64,000 bases of DNA. It comes from Lutraria lutraria (Eukaryota > Mollusca > Bivalvia > Venerida > Mactridae). Made by a program: the position numbers and the translations under genes. Below are positions 23,000-35,932 of this stretch, one piece after another (within the stretch, counting starts at the first letter, position 1; every line of letters starts with the position of its first letter). Below the pieces are notes generated by a model. That model did not search any database. It was given only the letters and a program-made list of their open reading frames with translations, and was not told the origin of the DNA. The stretch spans positions 13,681,637-13,745,636 of the forward strand of contig OZ026851.1 of assembly GCA_964023205.1 (NCBI GenBank), given 5' to 3'.

Positions 23000-24580
23000 A
23001 TAATCGCGCGATTTTCCTAGTCCCATTTTTTCGGACTGTTTATCAAAAGCTCTGGAAACCGAAATTCTAAGAAATCCGAACTTTGGGTCCGGTCTGGTAG
23101 GCGCCCGGTTTTGAGGGGTTCAAGTTACTATATACTGAGTAAAAACGGGCTACCGAATAGAGTTATTTCAAGGGAGATAATAACATCAATTAAAACAGCT
23201 GTCGGTTCCAAATTGTCCCGTAGGCTTTGTATTTGAAAGGATGTTAATTAGTTGAAGTAAGATCAAAGGGTGGTCCTAATTGCTGTACAGGTACTTTTTG
23301 TTCTCGGCATGTGACAGCCATCATCTCCATGGTACCGAAGTTGTCACAGAGTTTATGATATGATTGGTTGGCTGACACAAGAGCACTGCCTCGAGAATTA
23401 TTAACACTGATAAATAAATAAAGCTGGAAAGCTTTGTATGATAAGCTTTGCCTTATAAATAATTTACTCGCCGGAGTTGTGAGTGTTCACGTACAGGCAT
23501 CAACTCATCATAACTAATTTATTATACTAGTAACGTTACAAATGTACATGGTTCAGACTTTTGTCGATTATCTAGACGAATTATACTTATGAGTATTAGT
23601 TTATAGTGTCTATTACTAGTTCGGCTAATCCTGGACATTTGATTGGCTAATGGTGATGACTGAATCTATTAATAGTTGATAGGTGAGTAAATAATGCAGA
23701 CATTGCTCTGTGAATTTGACCTAGATAAGTTGTTGCATTATATCTGAAATGCTATTTGAAGCTCGGTGTGGTTGTATCATAGCAGATTATGGTGAATTTG
23801 TTAACATTTAGGGTTTATTCTATTTGATTGATGTAGGGTATGTTATTACCATGTGCTTGTGAACTATATACATGAATCATACCCAACTTTCGCGGACATG
23901 CTGATTTGGGAAATCGATAAAAAAATTACATTAAACAAAGAAGGGGATTTTCACTATAATCGTCATAACTTTTATTCTATTCAAAATACGAAATTTGTAC
24001 TCATCACAAAAGTTTAATTAATCTTTTATCTTTCTAATGGTGTATTTTTTATTATTTTAAATTAATGCTTTCTTCGACCCTTTTGCGTTTGAAAAAGACA
24101 CCTATCGATTCCCTCTATATTCAATGTAAAAAGCGTAAAATTGGTAGATTTTTCAATGAACATTTTATGTTTTCAGCATCATAACTCTTTTGGGGGAAAT
24201 GTGATCAAATTTGTACTCATTGTATTCGTTTTAAAAATGTAATTTCTTTCACCATGTAAAATATGAAAACAATCAAATAATATCTTCTTCGACCCTTTTG
24301 ATGATTTTTAAAACTACCCCTTAGATTTTTTTAAGTTCAATTCGTCAATCGTTCGGCAAATCTCAGATATTTACGTACGTTTACGGAAACAACGTGCATT
24401 TGGCGATGATCAGTTTTTGGATAATTGAGGTTGAAGACTAAAACATATTACAACATGGATGAAAATATTAGAATATGTGAAATATTTTACTTTACTTCCG
24501 TATAAAAGCAAAATCGATATTTATAACCAAATTTGTAGATATTATAAAAAAATAACATAAATAAAAAAAAATGGTTTTCA
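23000..24580. other. No supportable gene
   Basis: No long frame, tRNA or array is visible. A pair of sentence-like AT-rich segments around TTCTTCGACCCTTTTG (24071 and 24285) suggests a local duplication. Confidence 0.35.
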
Positions 24581-24586
24581 CTATTG

Positions 24587-24919
24587 TTAAAGCCCCATTA
24601 GCTTTTTGGATGTTAAAATTGAAGTAGGTCTTATTTTACCTAGACAGATGTGAAACTGACTTTTACTTGCAATAAAAACGTTCCAATTTTTTTATCACAA
24701 CGTATATATAGAAATACAGCACAGTATTTTTTAATCATGTTGCAAAAAATAAGAAAAGGCATCTGACAACTATTTTATGAGATATGCCTAATGGAAGGCA
24801 TTATGTAAATATTTTTACAGATCAAGCAAGGACTTATATACATACATGTATGTATGTAAGTCCTTGAGATCAAGTAATATATATTTCTTATATTTTACGA
24901 TTGTTCTAATGGACCTTAA
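24587..24919. mobile_element. TTAA-flanked MITE, short form, with nested insertion
   Basis: The ends are TTAAAGCCCCATTAGC and a decayed CTAATGGACCTTAA. It is interrupted at 24827 by a 40-bp palindrome. Confidence 0.75.
24819..24874. mobile_element. 40-bp palindromic micro-element with 8-bp target duplication
   Basis: The element 24827-24866 begins CAAGGACTTATATACATAC and ends GTATGTAAGTCCTTG; the two halves pair almost perfectly. Both sides carry AGATCAAG (24819-24826 and 24867-24874). Confidence 0.65.
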
Positions 24920-25278
24920 ATAGACGATGACATTTCATTAAATGAAATTTATTATTAATTCATTTTTGATAATATAATTATATGCTAAATATATCATTTT
25001 GGCATACGTCCACATGTCACTTATAAAAACATGTCATAAAATAATATAGATTACCTACTTTGTATATCTATTTTCTCAATGATGTGTAAACAAAGGACGG
25101 ATAATAAAATCATATTTTTGAGATCCCTTTATATGGTTGCTAACTTTACCTGATTATTGATTTTTTATACGCATCTCACATTGACTCACAAACAATTGGG
25201 CACGTCGCCACGTCGAGTTATATTTGTTAGATATCATTTCAATCAAATTGCAGAAATTTATTGTACTGTTTATATACA

Positions 25279-25500
25279 CCAGGGCCCGTATTCACAAACC
25301 AACTAAGATGAAAAATTATCTAAGAATCCCGAAATTATCTTAGTTTTCGCCAAGTTTTGCTAACTTTGTAAGATTTTTCTTAACTTTCGTCTTAGAGTGA
25401 AAAACATTCTTAGAAAAATTCTTAGATCGACGATTTTTATCTTAAAAGTTTAGTCAATGTAAGAGGTGTCTTAACTTAGATAAAAACAAAACGAAAATGG
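25279..25500 (+). mobile_element. Possible MITE end, CAGGGCCCGTATTCAC
   Basis: The sequence begins CAGGGCCCGTATTCACAAAC and contains many TTCTTAG/CTAAG motifs in both orientations, as in dispersed animal elements with this type of end. The far end is not clear. Confidence 0.35.
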
Positions 25501-25504
25501 ATGC

Positions 25505-27080
25505 TTCGTCGAACTCATTATTTTTCTATATCTATGAAGATTCCAGATTCTAATCGATTAATTTCTTGGATTATGAACTTTTAAACACTTTTCTGTCGTT
25601 AAACAATTTATGGTGACATTAGTAAAGACAGATATTAGTGATTAATGTGATTTTGATGTGATAAATATTTAGACAGATAAACATTGCTTTACATGAACAC
25701 TTTTGGGTGTAAATATATTCAGCCACTGTTTTGCTGTATTAATGTTTGATATGAACATGAAATCCAGGGACAACTGTATAATCTTAAATCGTTATTACCT
25801 TGTATAAATTTTGTTGTGAATGCCCATATTGTGATGTTTGTTCCAGCTGAAAGCACATGCATGCAAGTACTTCTTTGTGAATTTAGTATAGCATCAATTA
25901 TAACTTAATTATTCTTTTGTGCAGTGTGTTGAATAGAGTATAATACAGGTATAAGCTATTTTAAAACTACCAGTGAACATGCAATTGTATCAGGCCTTGG
26001 CAATATGAATTCAGTGAAGTAAATGGTATCAGTAAACTTTAAAATAAAATGCATTTGTATGAATTTGAAATAAATGCTGCGCAACTGAAAGATGTTTTTG
26101 TTATTAATTAATTGTTCAGTTATGGATGAAACATTCTACAGCCATGTTTCAGTAGTGAGAATAAATGTATTGTAAGCTAATGTGTTTATATGCAGAATAG
26201 AATCAAATTACTATTTGACTGTGCATACAATAACAAAATTATTACTAGGATTCTTGAATTTTGTCTTTTCATAATATTCGCATTTGCAAAATTAATTTTA
26301 CTGATGAAACAAATTAATGTCAATATCATACGTTTCTGTCCATTTTAACGACGTACATAATAGTTGGGACATGCTCAAGTCTTATCAGAGATACAGGAGT
26401 TATACAGTGAAATATCGATTTTTGGATCAATTAAAATAACATATTTTATCTGTTACGCGTGACTGACTTTATTACTTTATGACCCCTAATAAAGTCAGCA
26501 TAACGCAAGCAAGGAGGGTAACAATAGGTAGACTGTATATAAACCCCTGAATTGTAGTTGTTTCCCTTGAAAATTTATCAGATACTCGATAAGGTCATGT
26601 CCGCCAAAGTTGAACATGTTATTCATTTATCAAATACTCATAATTGTCAATATATGGGTATTACTCGTATCATGTAAATATGTTATACTCTCCATAATGG
26701 AGGATTGAATAAAATATACAGTCAATATCCTTTATGAAAAAAGCAACTTCATACAAAAAACATAAACCAATATGCTTCTTGTACTTCGTCTACCTATAAC
26801 GTTTTGTTATAGTTTTTCTTGTTATATTTACTTCAGAGTTAAGGTCTTCGGGAACTATCTTCTAAGCCTTCCATAACAATATCAGTGTTTTGTTTGTACA
26901 TGTATGTAAGTAAGACACGTACAGTGTTAATGAATTTTTTGTTGACCCTTCAACAAACACGCGACACGGTCTGTCAGGGCTCAGAAAAACGAAACTGTAC
27001 GGTCTCATGCGAATAAACAAAAGAAAAAATATACACATGTATTTACAAGAGAATATAAGGAAATATGCTATATCATGTTA
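25505..27080. other. No supportable gene
   Basis: AT-rich sequence with no long frames and no repeat that I could define. Confidence 0.35.
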
Positions 27081-27432
27081 TTAAAGGGGCATACCCTACA
27101 ACTTGGTGCATTTAGAATTAAGGCAAAATGATGATAAATTAGAAGCTTGTAAAAAAAGCCGACGAAGAAAGTTTCAGCCAAAAATTCATCCAATTAAAAA
27201 TAAAATCATAAAAAATATGTATTTGTGACACGCATACATTTTGTCATGGACATTTTTGGGTGGAAGTGATTTATTATTCATAGCTTTGATTTATGCGGCT
27301 CGTACCTAAACTAGTCATTTTATGACCCAAGTTCTTCTTACAATTATCCATTATATATTGTTTTACATATACATCTAGCACATTTTTACACTTTCACAGA
27401 ATGTTTGTCAGTTGTAGGGTATGCCCCTTTAA
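27081..27432. mobile_element. TTAA-flanked MITE, TTAAAGGGGCATACC family, copy 2
   Basis: The ends are TTAAAGGGGCATACCC and GGGTATGCCCCTTTAA. It is 352 bp and near-identical to copy 1 except for a changed segment around 27215-27250. Confidence 0.8.
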
Positions 27433-28153
27433 ATTTGGGTTCACAGTTCTCTGTTTATATTTTATATCAAAAAACAGTTTCTCACCACTATAAGGAGTAA
27501 AGCTGTACAGTGAAGTACAACGGTAGTCCCTGGACTTGTAACGATTTTTTGAAAATTTGACGATTTTCCTCCATAAGTGGAGAAGTTGCCGGGTTAGAAT
27601 ACAGTCCAGGAAAACTGGTGAGGGTATATAACTGAAAATGTGTTTAAACGCTAATGATATATTTTATACGCGCAAGCACGCGTGTACTCGCTCATCACGC
27701 ACACATACACACGTATTTAGTTAATGCGACAATCCAAAATCCAAAAGGCTGTCTCATTTGTCATTTACAATAATTGACATATATTGAGGTGCCTCTCGCC
27801 AAGTTTTGCTTCATGTGTGAGATTAAAACGATTTGCTATTCGTTTCTCGCGTACATGAGTACTCGTTAATATAGGTTTAACATTCAACAGCAAAACTCCG
27901 CGTAGAGATATGCATTTAATTGTTTAACTGCCGTTGCAATTTAAGATATATACCTGCAGATTATAGCCAATGTATATCAGGTATATACATGCATTAATTT
28001 TGTATTTTTCTTTGCTCTACATACCTGACCTATAAGACGTCGTCGTTCCAAGAAGTAACTTTATCTCATGTCAATAACCTACGGTTGAACGAGATATCGG
28101 CCATGTCACAGTGTACCGCGAGCAGACGATTTTATTTTCGTCAGTACGATGTC

Positions 28154-28165
28154 TGCGCATGCGCT
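28154..28165. promoter_or_regulatory. NRF-1-type motif TGCGCATGCGCT
   Basis: A full palindromic GCGCATGCGC motif lies in a locally CpG-rich stretch (about 28080-28260). In animals this is a common core-promoter motif. An exon-like segment lies about 310 bp downstream. Confidence 0.35.
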
Positions 28166-28476
28166 GTTGCCTCATCGGTAGAAGGCGGTGAACGACCGCG
28201 ATAGAGGTTGCATTGACTTGTGTCGACCTAGTTCACATTGACCTAGCGCTGCTTTCTAGCACCATGTGCGTCTGTTTGATATAGCGGGAACCAACGTACT
28301 TTATTCTCCAATAAATATATTTTCAACCTTACCAGACGGACCGAGAGTGGCTGTATTTAGCGATCTAACAAGGCAATGACATTTTAGACTTCATTGCCTA
28401 CATTGTGAACATCCAATTGGATTTTTATTAATTTGTGGTTTATTAATTGTAATTATATATTTTGAACTTATTGTAG

Positions 28477-28547
28477 ACTTAGCAACACGAGTCGCGAAAG
28501 AAAATAGTCTTGGACAATTCTGCCAGCTGATGAAACAGTTGTGTGAG
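28477..28547 (+). CDS. Candidate 71-bp coding exon
   Basis: It is preceded by TTATTGTAG and followed by donor GAG|GTAAAC. After two phase bases, one frame reads LATRVAKENSLGQFCQLM and continues KQLCE to the donor; the other two frames contain stops. No partner exon was found on either side. It may instead start at the internal Met after a non-coding first exon near the NRF-1 motif. Confidence 0.25.
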
Positions 28548-28599
28548 GTAAACATTGAAGATTCTTCATCGTTATTCATAAATTTATGAAAAATACATT

Positions 28600-30800
28600 T
28601 TTCTTTCTTTAATCACAAAGAAATTAATACTATTAATAATTATTGTAAGTGTCCGCTACAAAAGTTCAATTGTGTGCGAGCAAATAAATGCTGATTTTTT
28701 GTCTGTTGTATTGGTTCTTAGGAAACATATTTTACTGTTTATTTGCATTCTCATGAAAGCATTTTTGTCTGCATTTTTAAAATATCTTACATTACATGAA
28801 CATGGTTGTCAAAGCACCTATTTGTGTAAATAAATGGATGACGAGGTATTCTCTCAAAATTTATCCGACTGCATTTATTAAAATATAAAATACTTGGTAT
28901 ATAACCAGTAAATAATTGATGAATAATTTATGAATACATTAATAAAATATCTTTAAATGATGTGTTATACAAATTATAATTTTGATTAATAAATAGTTAA
29001 ATATTAGACTGATTTTCTTTACAATACTAAAGTGAATACCATGCAAATTAGTAATACAATTATTAATAGGACAAAATCATTTTCCAGAATAACTTAAGGC
29101 TAATTGATCAATTACTTATTAAAATGATAAATTAACCAATGATTAAATCTGGTTTGATGAAGCAACCGTTCAATAATTATGAAAACAAGCAAACTGATTA
29201 ATGATGAAAAAACTCACTAACAATTTATTACATTTTTTAAATCACAATAAAAATTATTATAATACAACGGTGTCAATACTAAACTGATTTAAGTAGTGGT
29301 GGTGGTAGTAGATATTTTATTATTTTGTTAAAGTGACATGCAAAGGCAGAAAAAAAACCATAATTATATCAAAACCCACTGGACCAATATGCCACCAAAA
29401 TGCTGTAGAAATTGCCAACATTGATACATTACACTTAATAATATGTGAAACATATTTTAGAAAACTTAACAGGATCCATGTGACCCCAATTACTGTTGAC
29501 AACATTCAATGTTATGCCAATAATAAGTAATCTCCTACTCGGGGGCTAATTTTAGATTTTGTTTGACAAGGGGAGTGAAAAAACGCAGCCCTTTTGAATC
29601 CCCATTTATACAGTCAAAACGAACAAAAGGCTTTGACCTGCTAATTTATTCGTAGTGGAGAACAGACTCATTAAAAAGCATTTATACAATTACACCATCT
29701 AATATTAAAAAAATATATATAATGTATTATATTTATATTCAGTCAATATCTAAAATTATAATATGAAGATAAAACTTCGATTGAACTTCAGAATGAAACA
29801 AGAGTGGTTACGTAAGGCAAAGAGTAGGGCTTTATGAAGAGTAACTGAATATAAAATGGTTTCTAGGTTGGGCTCCGTGAGTCGTAAACGACTAGGGAGA
29901 AGCTCCTTGATGAGTGATGGAACTTTCTTGTGTGGCTGTGACAGACAGACAGACAGACTATTTTATTGCGTTGAATTTGCAGGTTTTGTAATACATAGAT
30001 CTACAAAACAAATAAATTTAGACATTTGAAAACAGGTGCTTTTTGTGGCTTATGATTTGTCCGATATTTAGGCTTTCGTCTGATTTCAAATTGTAGTTAT
30101 AATTATATTATTAGTTGTCATCGTGACTTCTCGCGAGGTTAATAACCTCCTGAAGTCTTATCACGCTGTCTGTTCATGATGTTTGTTCGAACGTTCAATA
30201 CATTTTCGTATTTGTGTTTTATCAAGAATTTGTGGATTTATTTGAAGCTGTTTCTGCGTAGAAACTGACATTCATGACTATATTAGTTTGCGACAAAAAC
30301 AATTATCTTTGTAATCATTGCATGTATGTTGAATATCTATAGTTGTAATATACCTAATTGGAATTTAATTAATTTAAATATTTGTGTTTACTGAAGCATG
30401 TTAGTGCAAAAACGATCTTCAGTATAATTTTAAACATGCATCGAACGAAGTAGACTTACATTATCTGAAAACGCGGACGACACTTGTCATTTAGTTTATT
30501 TATTACTCGATTATAAATCCTTGACCGAGCAAACTTTTAATGCTCCCAACCTGGGAAATACTAAAGTAAACATGTTTACTCGCTACTAACATGTCCACTT
30601 GATCATCTATCTATTGACCAGCGGTCATGACATTATGACCGATACTCTTTTCTGATATCAGTCACAGTTCTCCAGTTTTCTAAAGGTGAGCCTTTTCATG
30701 TTATTATTTCAATTTTTTACGGAGTCGAATCATTACCTTGCTTTTTTGTTTTATTATTTAAGTTGCATTTTATTATACACGCATTTCATATTCAATGAAA
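28600..30800. other. No supportable gene; small (GACA)n at 29938-29960
   Basis: AT-rich sequence. Complementary-strand frames of about 60 codons overlap at 29320-29530, which argues against coding. A GACA microsatellite sits at 29938-29960. Confidence 0.35.
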
Positions 30801-30825
30801 TTTACGGCACAACTGTTTAAATGAA

Positions 30826-31200
30826 CTAAACTGGACATGAATTAAATGATAAAAATGTAAAAGATTGAAGAAAAACATGAAAATGCTTAGGAAACAATGA
30901 ATTAACAATGAAAAAAAAAATCAAATGTGGGAAAAATAGAAAAAAGGAAAATATTAACAATTTTTGAGGAATATATAAAATAACTATTTGAAAAAAAATA
31001 CCAATTAGATATGTTAATTGGCATAAAGAAGAAATTAAATAATATAAATATTGAATGTGGGAAAAATAGAAAAAGGAAAATATTAATGTAAATATTAACA
31101 TTTTTTTAGGAATCTATAAAGTAACTATTTGAAAAAAATACCAATTAGATCTGTTTATTGGCATTAAGAAGAAATGAAATAACTAATACAAATATTTTTT
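30826..31200 (+). repeat. A-rich direct duplication
   Basis: A block with GTGGGAAAAATAGAAAAA, then AATACCAATTAGAT and TTGGCAT.AAGAAGAAAT is present twice, offset by about 120-140 bp. The plus strand is very A-rich. Confidence 0.6.
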
Positions 31201-31699
31201 AATTAAATGATGAAAACTGCTACTGTTGAACTATCTCATAAAACATAAACTAATGAAAAAATATATATTATAATTATAACTAATAAAAAAAACTGAATTT
31301 ATAAAATGTGAATTAACAGTCATATTGATTCCTTTGCATTGACAAATACATGAGGACAATGTGGTGAAAGAGTGTAAACAGAGTGTGTGACCTAATCAAA
31401 ATCTCAATTGTAAATATAAATCAAATAAATGCTAATACAAACTGTGCTATATATATAATTATTATATAATAATCAATTGTCATTTTGCGTATATCTAATT
31501 GCAATTCAAAATTGTTTAACAAACATGTTTTCAATTTGAATTATTCATGCATGCATTTATAAATGCACAAATAACAAATGTTTGCATAAATAAAGGATTA
31601 AAACATCAATCGGAGGCATAATGCGACTTAATTTTATTTTCACACACACACCTCCCCCCCCCCCCACAAAATAAAGTTAACAAAGAGTTCGGACATTTT

Positions 31700-32640
31700 T
31701 CCTATTAATTATATACAGCTGGTACAGTGAATTTTAAACTTTTCACTATATATATGTATATATATGGAGAAGGTCATTTTGTTTCAAATATATATTGACA
31801 TCCAAATAAAATTTGTTCTACTTTCTTATATTAGTCATTAACATATAACACAGAATTTCTTAACATAAAGCATTGTGAATACAAGTTCTTAAATTTCTAA
31901 TTATCGCATTGTTTTCATTATTGATTACTTAGTTCAATGAATTTAAACCTACTTAGTCTAACCCTAAACCCAAACAATTTCTAAGAATATACTGTTTTAG
32001 CAAGTCCACATAAATACTACATTTCTAACACAATATAACAAAAAATAATTAATAAGATATACCAATTATTCAGAGAAAAATATGATTATTTTATAAAAAT
32101 ATACATTATTTATTAAAAGATTATTCAGAAGAAAAATATAAATTAACTGTAGAAAGTATTAATTATTCATGGATAAATGATATATACAAAATTCATGAAA
32201 AATATTAGTTATTCTTAGAAAAAATATACCTAAATTCATAAAATGTATCAAATATTCAGAGAAAAATATGAATTATTCATAAAAAATATACATTATTCAG
32301 AAGAAAAATATAAATTATTCAGAAGAAAAATATGAATAAAGTATAGAAAACTATTAATTATTCATCATCATGGTCAAAATTCATGAAAAATATTAATTAT
32401 CCTTAGACAATTATACATAAATTCATAAAATATATCAAATATTGAGAGGAAAATATTCATTATTCATGAAAAATATTCATTATTCATGAAAAATATTCAT
32501 TATTCATGAAAAATATTCATTATTCATTAAAAAATGTAAATTATTCAGAAGAAAAATATAAATTAACTACATGTATAGAAAACTATTATTTATTCATAGA
32601 TAAATATGATTTATTCATAGAAAAATATGAATCAATGTAA
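31700..32640 (+). repeat. A-rich minisatellite-like block (TTATTCATGAAAAATA units)
   Basis: Units of about 20 bp resembling ATTATTCATGAAAAATATTC are repeated many times, most regular at 32455-32530, with AGAAGAAAAATATAAATTA variants. The block is strongly A over T skewed. Confidence 0.7.
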
Positions 32641-33814
32641 GAAAAGTGTACATGAACTAAAGAAAATGATGAAACATATTAATCACATGTTGTAAACTGT
32701 GAAGTAATCTACAAAAATGTAGATAAAATATGAAGAAAATTAAAGAAACGTTTTGATAATTACAAAAGATTACAAGTTGATTATTTTTATGTTGTCTTCG
32801 AAATCGTGGTTTTCGTGGAAAATTACACCGTTCGTTGCACAACAGTGAGCTCTATGTACATTCATATATGTCATGCCCTTATATGGTATTACAACATAAA
32901 AGTACAGAGCTGAAATAAACCCAGTTTTTTATATTCTTATGAATCTGATGAATTAATTCGACCATACCCTCGTAGCGTAGGGTTAGAGACTGAAGACACA
33001 GTGGAGGCACCCAGCCCCTCACACTGACAAATTTCTTAAATATTTCGCCCCCCCCCCCCCCTGCATGAATTCTTGATTCTGCCTCTGGAAGATTGTAATT
33101 CATTGTATGATTATTGACCGTCACGTATTGAAATTTATATTTAACCAAATGATCTTCCATGTTCTTCTAATCATTTCTCAGTGTCCTTGTTTTTTGCTCT
33201 TTTAACAGGTAGACATTTAACCATTGTACGTAGCTTAATTGGTCTAACTTAGTTAGAACTATTCAGGCTATGTTGAGATCGTCTATAATATGAATGTGAA
33301 CTCGAAGAATACAATTATCTAAATTTATACAGAGTTTGTTCCTTCACTATTTTATCCAAGGTCAGATTTCTATAAATAGAAACGAACTACATGTACATGT
33401 ATGTTTATATAGTCGGCTAATTCGATGACTCGCTTATTTTCCATCGATTTTCTAAATACAGTACAGGGCTCAGTGGTGCATGATTGTGTTTCTGAAATAT
33501 GAAGGCGGGGTCGAATTTGAAACCACGACCAGAAACAAACTAACTTATTGATTTTGGAAAAATCCTTATTTCAAATTCTCTGAATACATGTTCAGTGACA
33601 ATAAAGAAAGCATGGAGATGATTTTATATTAGTTATCCTTGTTTTCTGATTCAAAATATCCTATTTTAGTAACTATCACAACCGATGTATATTTGAAAAT
33701 ACAATTTGACATAAAGTTTAAACTAACTATCACGAGAAAGCACTCGGTCAGAACGTATTTATTTCGGTAAGTTTTTTAAAAATTGCTTTTAAATAGTTAG
33801 CCATATGTCTTTAG

Positions 33815-33905
33815 TTGTCATTTTTTAGTTGAACAAGCACTAGGTCATCATTCGCTGGGCGCATGAATTTTTTATGCCGATCCGTTATCTACATCCGCTG
33901 TGGAA
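33815..33905 (-). repeat. GGAAACTGAAC-ended dispersed repeat, partial copy D
   Basis: Contains CATTCGCTGGGCGCATGAATTTTTTATG and ATCTACATCCGC boxes only. Confidence 0.45.
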
Positions 33906-33967
33906 ATGTTTCCATTTTAAAATACAAAATACATGTATATTTATTTTTTAGGTAAAATGCTAATTTT

Positions 33968-34400
33968 ATGCCCCCGTATCGATAGATCGGGGGCATATTG
34001 TTTCTGGTCTCTCTGTTTGTCTGTCTGTTTGTCTATTTGTCTGTTTGTACCGAACTTTAACCTTGTCTATAAAATTAAAACGCTTGCACCTACATTCATC
34101 GAACTTAATATGTAGGTTTCTCATTATAACCTCTACAGGACCTGTGCATTTTCAGGTCAGTAGGTCAAAGTCACGAGGTCATTGTGTTTAAAACAAATTC
34201 CAACATTTCTTTTAGGATTTTTCATGGGATTTTGATGAAACTTTCACAGACTTGTTGTCACCAAGAACCCCCGCAAATATATTCCGGGTCAGTTTGTGAT
34301 TCGATTTTTTTACGGAATTATGGCTTTTGTTTATTTTGTGCATTTTCAAATTAAAGGGCACCCGGAGGGGGTATTGTGTTTTTGAAACACATCTTGTTCA
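33968..34400 (+). mobile_element. TGCCCCCG-type bivalve repeat, copy 1
   Basis: It starts with a hairpin TGCCCCCG..CGGGGGCA, then a (CTGT/TTGT)n stretch, 'GGTCAGTAGGTCAAAG' and a tail GTTTTTGAAACACATC. This pattern is common in bivalve genomes. Open frames inside are not genes. Confidence 0.65.
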
Positions 34401-34501
34401 ACAATTTTTCAACAACATGCGGCAACTGACTCACCTAAATTTTCCTTGACTGTATTTTGACCAGTACATGTACTATTAAACTTACATTTCCTTAATGTTA
34501 G

Positions 34502-34888
34502 TTAAAGCCCCATAAGCTTTTTGCTTTAAAAGATAAATGCAAAAATCAACCAATTGCTGATATTATCCCAAGATAATTATTACCGACGAAACAAGCCATT
34601 TTTCTTCTAAAAACACTCATTTCACTGTGATTTTTGCTTTTGTAAACTTGAAATATGTAGAGCGCGTGACGTCACTTTACTACGTGTGCATAGCATGACT
34701 GCGGGAACACTCAGGTGTTCTATAAATAGTATTTATTTCAATGATATTGAAAAAAATACGATAGTAGTTTCGGAAACATTTTTTCTTGCTATAAAGTATG
34801 CACGGGAGGAAAACACACCGGATTCCTCTGTTATAGAACAAACAGAAACTATTACGACCAATACATTTATAAGCTTATGGGGCTTTAA
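34502..34888. mobile_element. TTAA-flanked MITE, long form, copy 2
   Basis: It is 387 bp, with ends TTAAAGCCCCATAAGC and GCTTATGGGGCTTTAA pairing perfectly over 16 bp. Its interior matches 21352-21747 and 13024-13279. Confidence 0.82.
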
Positions 34889-35490
34889 TTATGTAGTGAT
34901 CAAATGTCGTATGATCCATTTCTTGGTATTGCATGATCGAAATTAAATTGTTTCGTCTTGGCCTCTTGCCAAGTTTACCTTTTCAAAAACAGCTGTTGCA
35001 AAAAATGTTATGCAGATCCATGACGACATTGTGCATAATAGGACCTGAGTTAGTCTAAGGTACGATTCAAGAAAGAAATGATATTTCTTGCTCGATCTGA
35101 AGTTAACTCGCGTGATGTACATACATGTAATTTGTATGATCTTCTTTTTAAAAGAACTGAACACGCTTTTATTTCGTGACTTACACGTGATAAAGTATCT
35201 CCGATAGTTACAGCTAATATAACATAACATAATATCTATTCAGCATTAAGTATTCACGTATTTATAGCCTAACAAACAAAAGTGAAAAAAAACACAAATT
35301 CAAACAACCCTAGAACTTTTGTTACAACTAATGCATAAACACGTACACTACAGTTTTGGTCATGTGACGCCATGAAAGTGCAAAGCGAAGAAAAAAGACT
35401 GACAACTATCGAACATTAAAGGTTCATAAAAGAGTAAGATCACATAAATGAACATACACGCCATTTAAAAAAGAAACTTATGAAATCCAA

Positions 35491-35614
35491 TTACTGAAAG
35501 TAACAATTGCTTGGCGGATGTAGAAAAATGTAGTACTTTGGTCTGCATCAAAGTTCACGCGCCCCAAGCGAGTGACGGCAATGGAAAGCAGAACTATCGT
35601 TCAGTTTCCAAAAA
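35491..35614 (+). repeat. GGAAACTGAAC-ended dispersed repeat, internally deleted copy E
   Basis: TTACTGAAAGTA jumps directly to AACAATTGCTTGGCGGATG, omitting the module that contains the TTGCACTGC box. The right end GTTCAGTTTCC is intact. Confidence 0.6.
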
Positions 35615-35677
35615 TCATATAAAATGAATCGAAAGCTGAGTAACGATATCAACATTGAAACACTATGCGCCTGTTTG

Positions 35678-35932
35678 TTTGTTTGTTTTATTGAGTTTTA
35701 CGCCCCTTTTCAACAGTCAGAATCATATGAGGCGGACAGTTCATCTAACCATCGTTCCTTTGAAGAACCAGTACTAGATTCCCAACCTCCGTAAGCTACT
35801 GTCTACTTTCTCACATGGTCAAGCGACATGGTCGGTAGCTGGGCTCGAACCCACGACCCTCTATCAGTGAAAGGCTACAGTGATTTGAAGTCAGCGACCT
35901 TAATCACTCGACCACGGAAGCGGGTCTACTAA
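35678..35932 (-). repeat. Molluscan tRNA-derived SINE
   Basis: On the minus strand, a long-variable-arm tRNA-like head (GTGGTCGAGTGATTAAGG, loop region ACTTCAAATC, B box GGGTTCGAGCC) is followed by a body and a 3' end TTTATTG/GGGCGTAAAACTC-like segment. I recognise this SINE type from molluscs. It is near full length. Confidence 0.7.

Noticed and set aside
29860..29930. Possible hammerhead ribozyme (TTGATGAG near TGGAAC)
   Set aside because: The conserved CTGATGA and GAAA core bases are not both present and no three-stem arrangement could be drawn.
32879..33160. 93-codon minus-strand frame
   Set aside because: It spans a poly-C tract and has the look of repeat-derived sequence; no domain.
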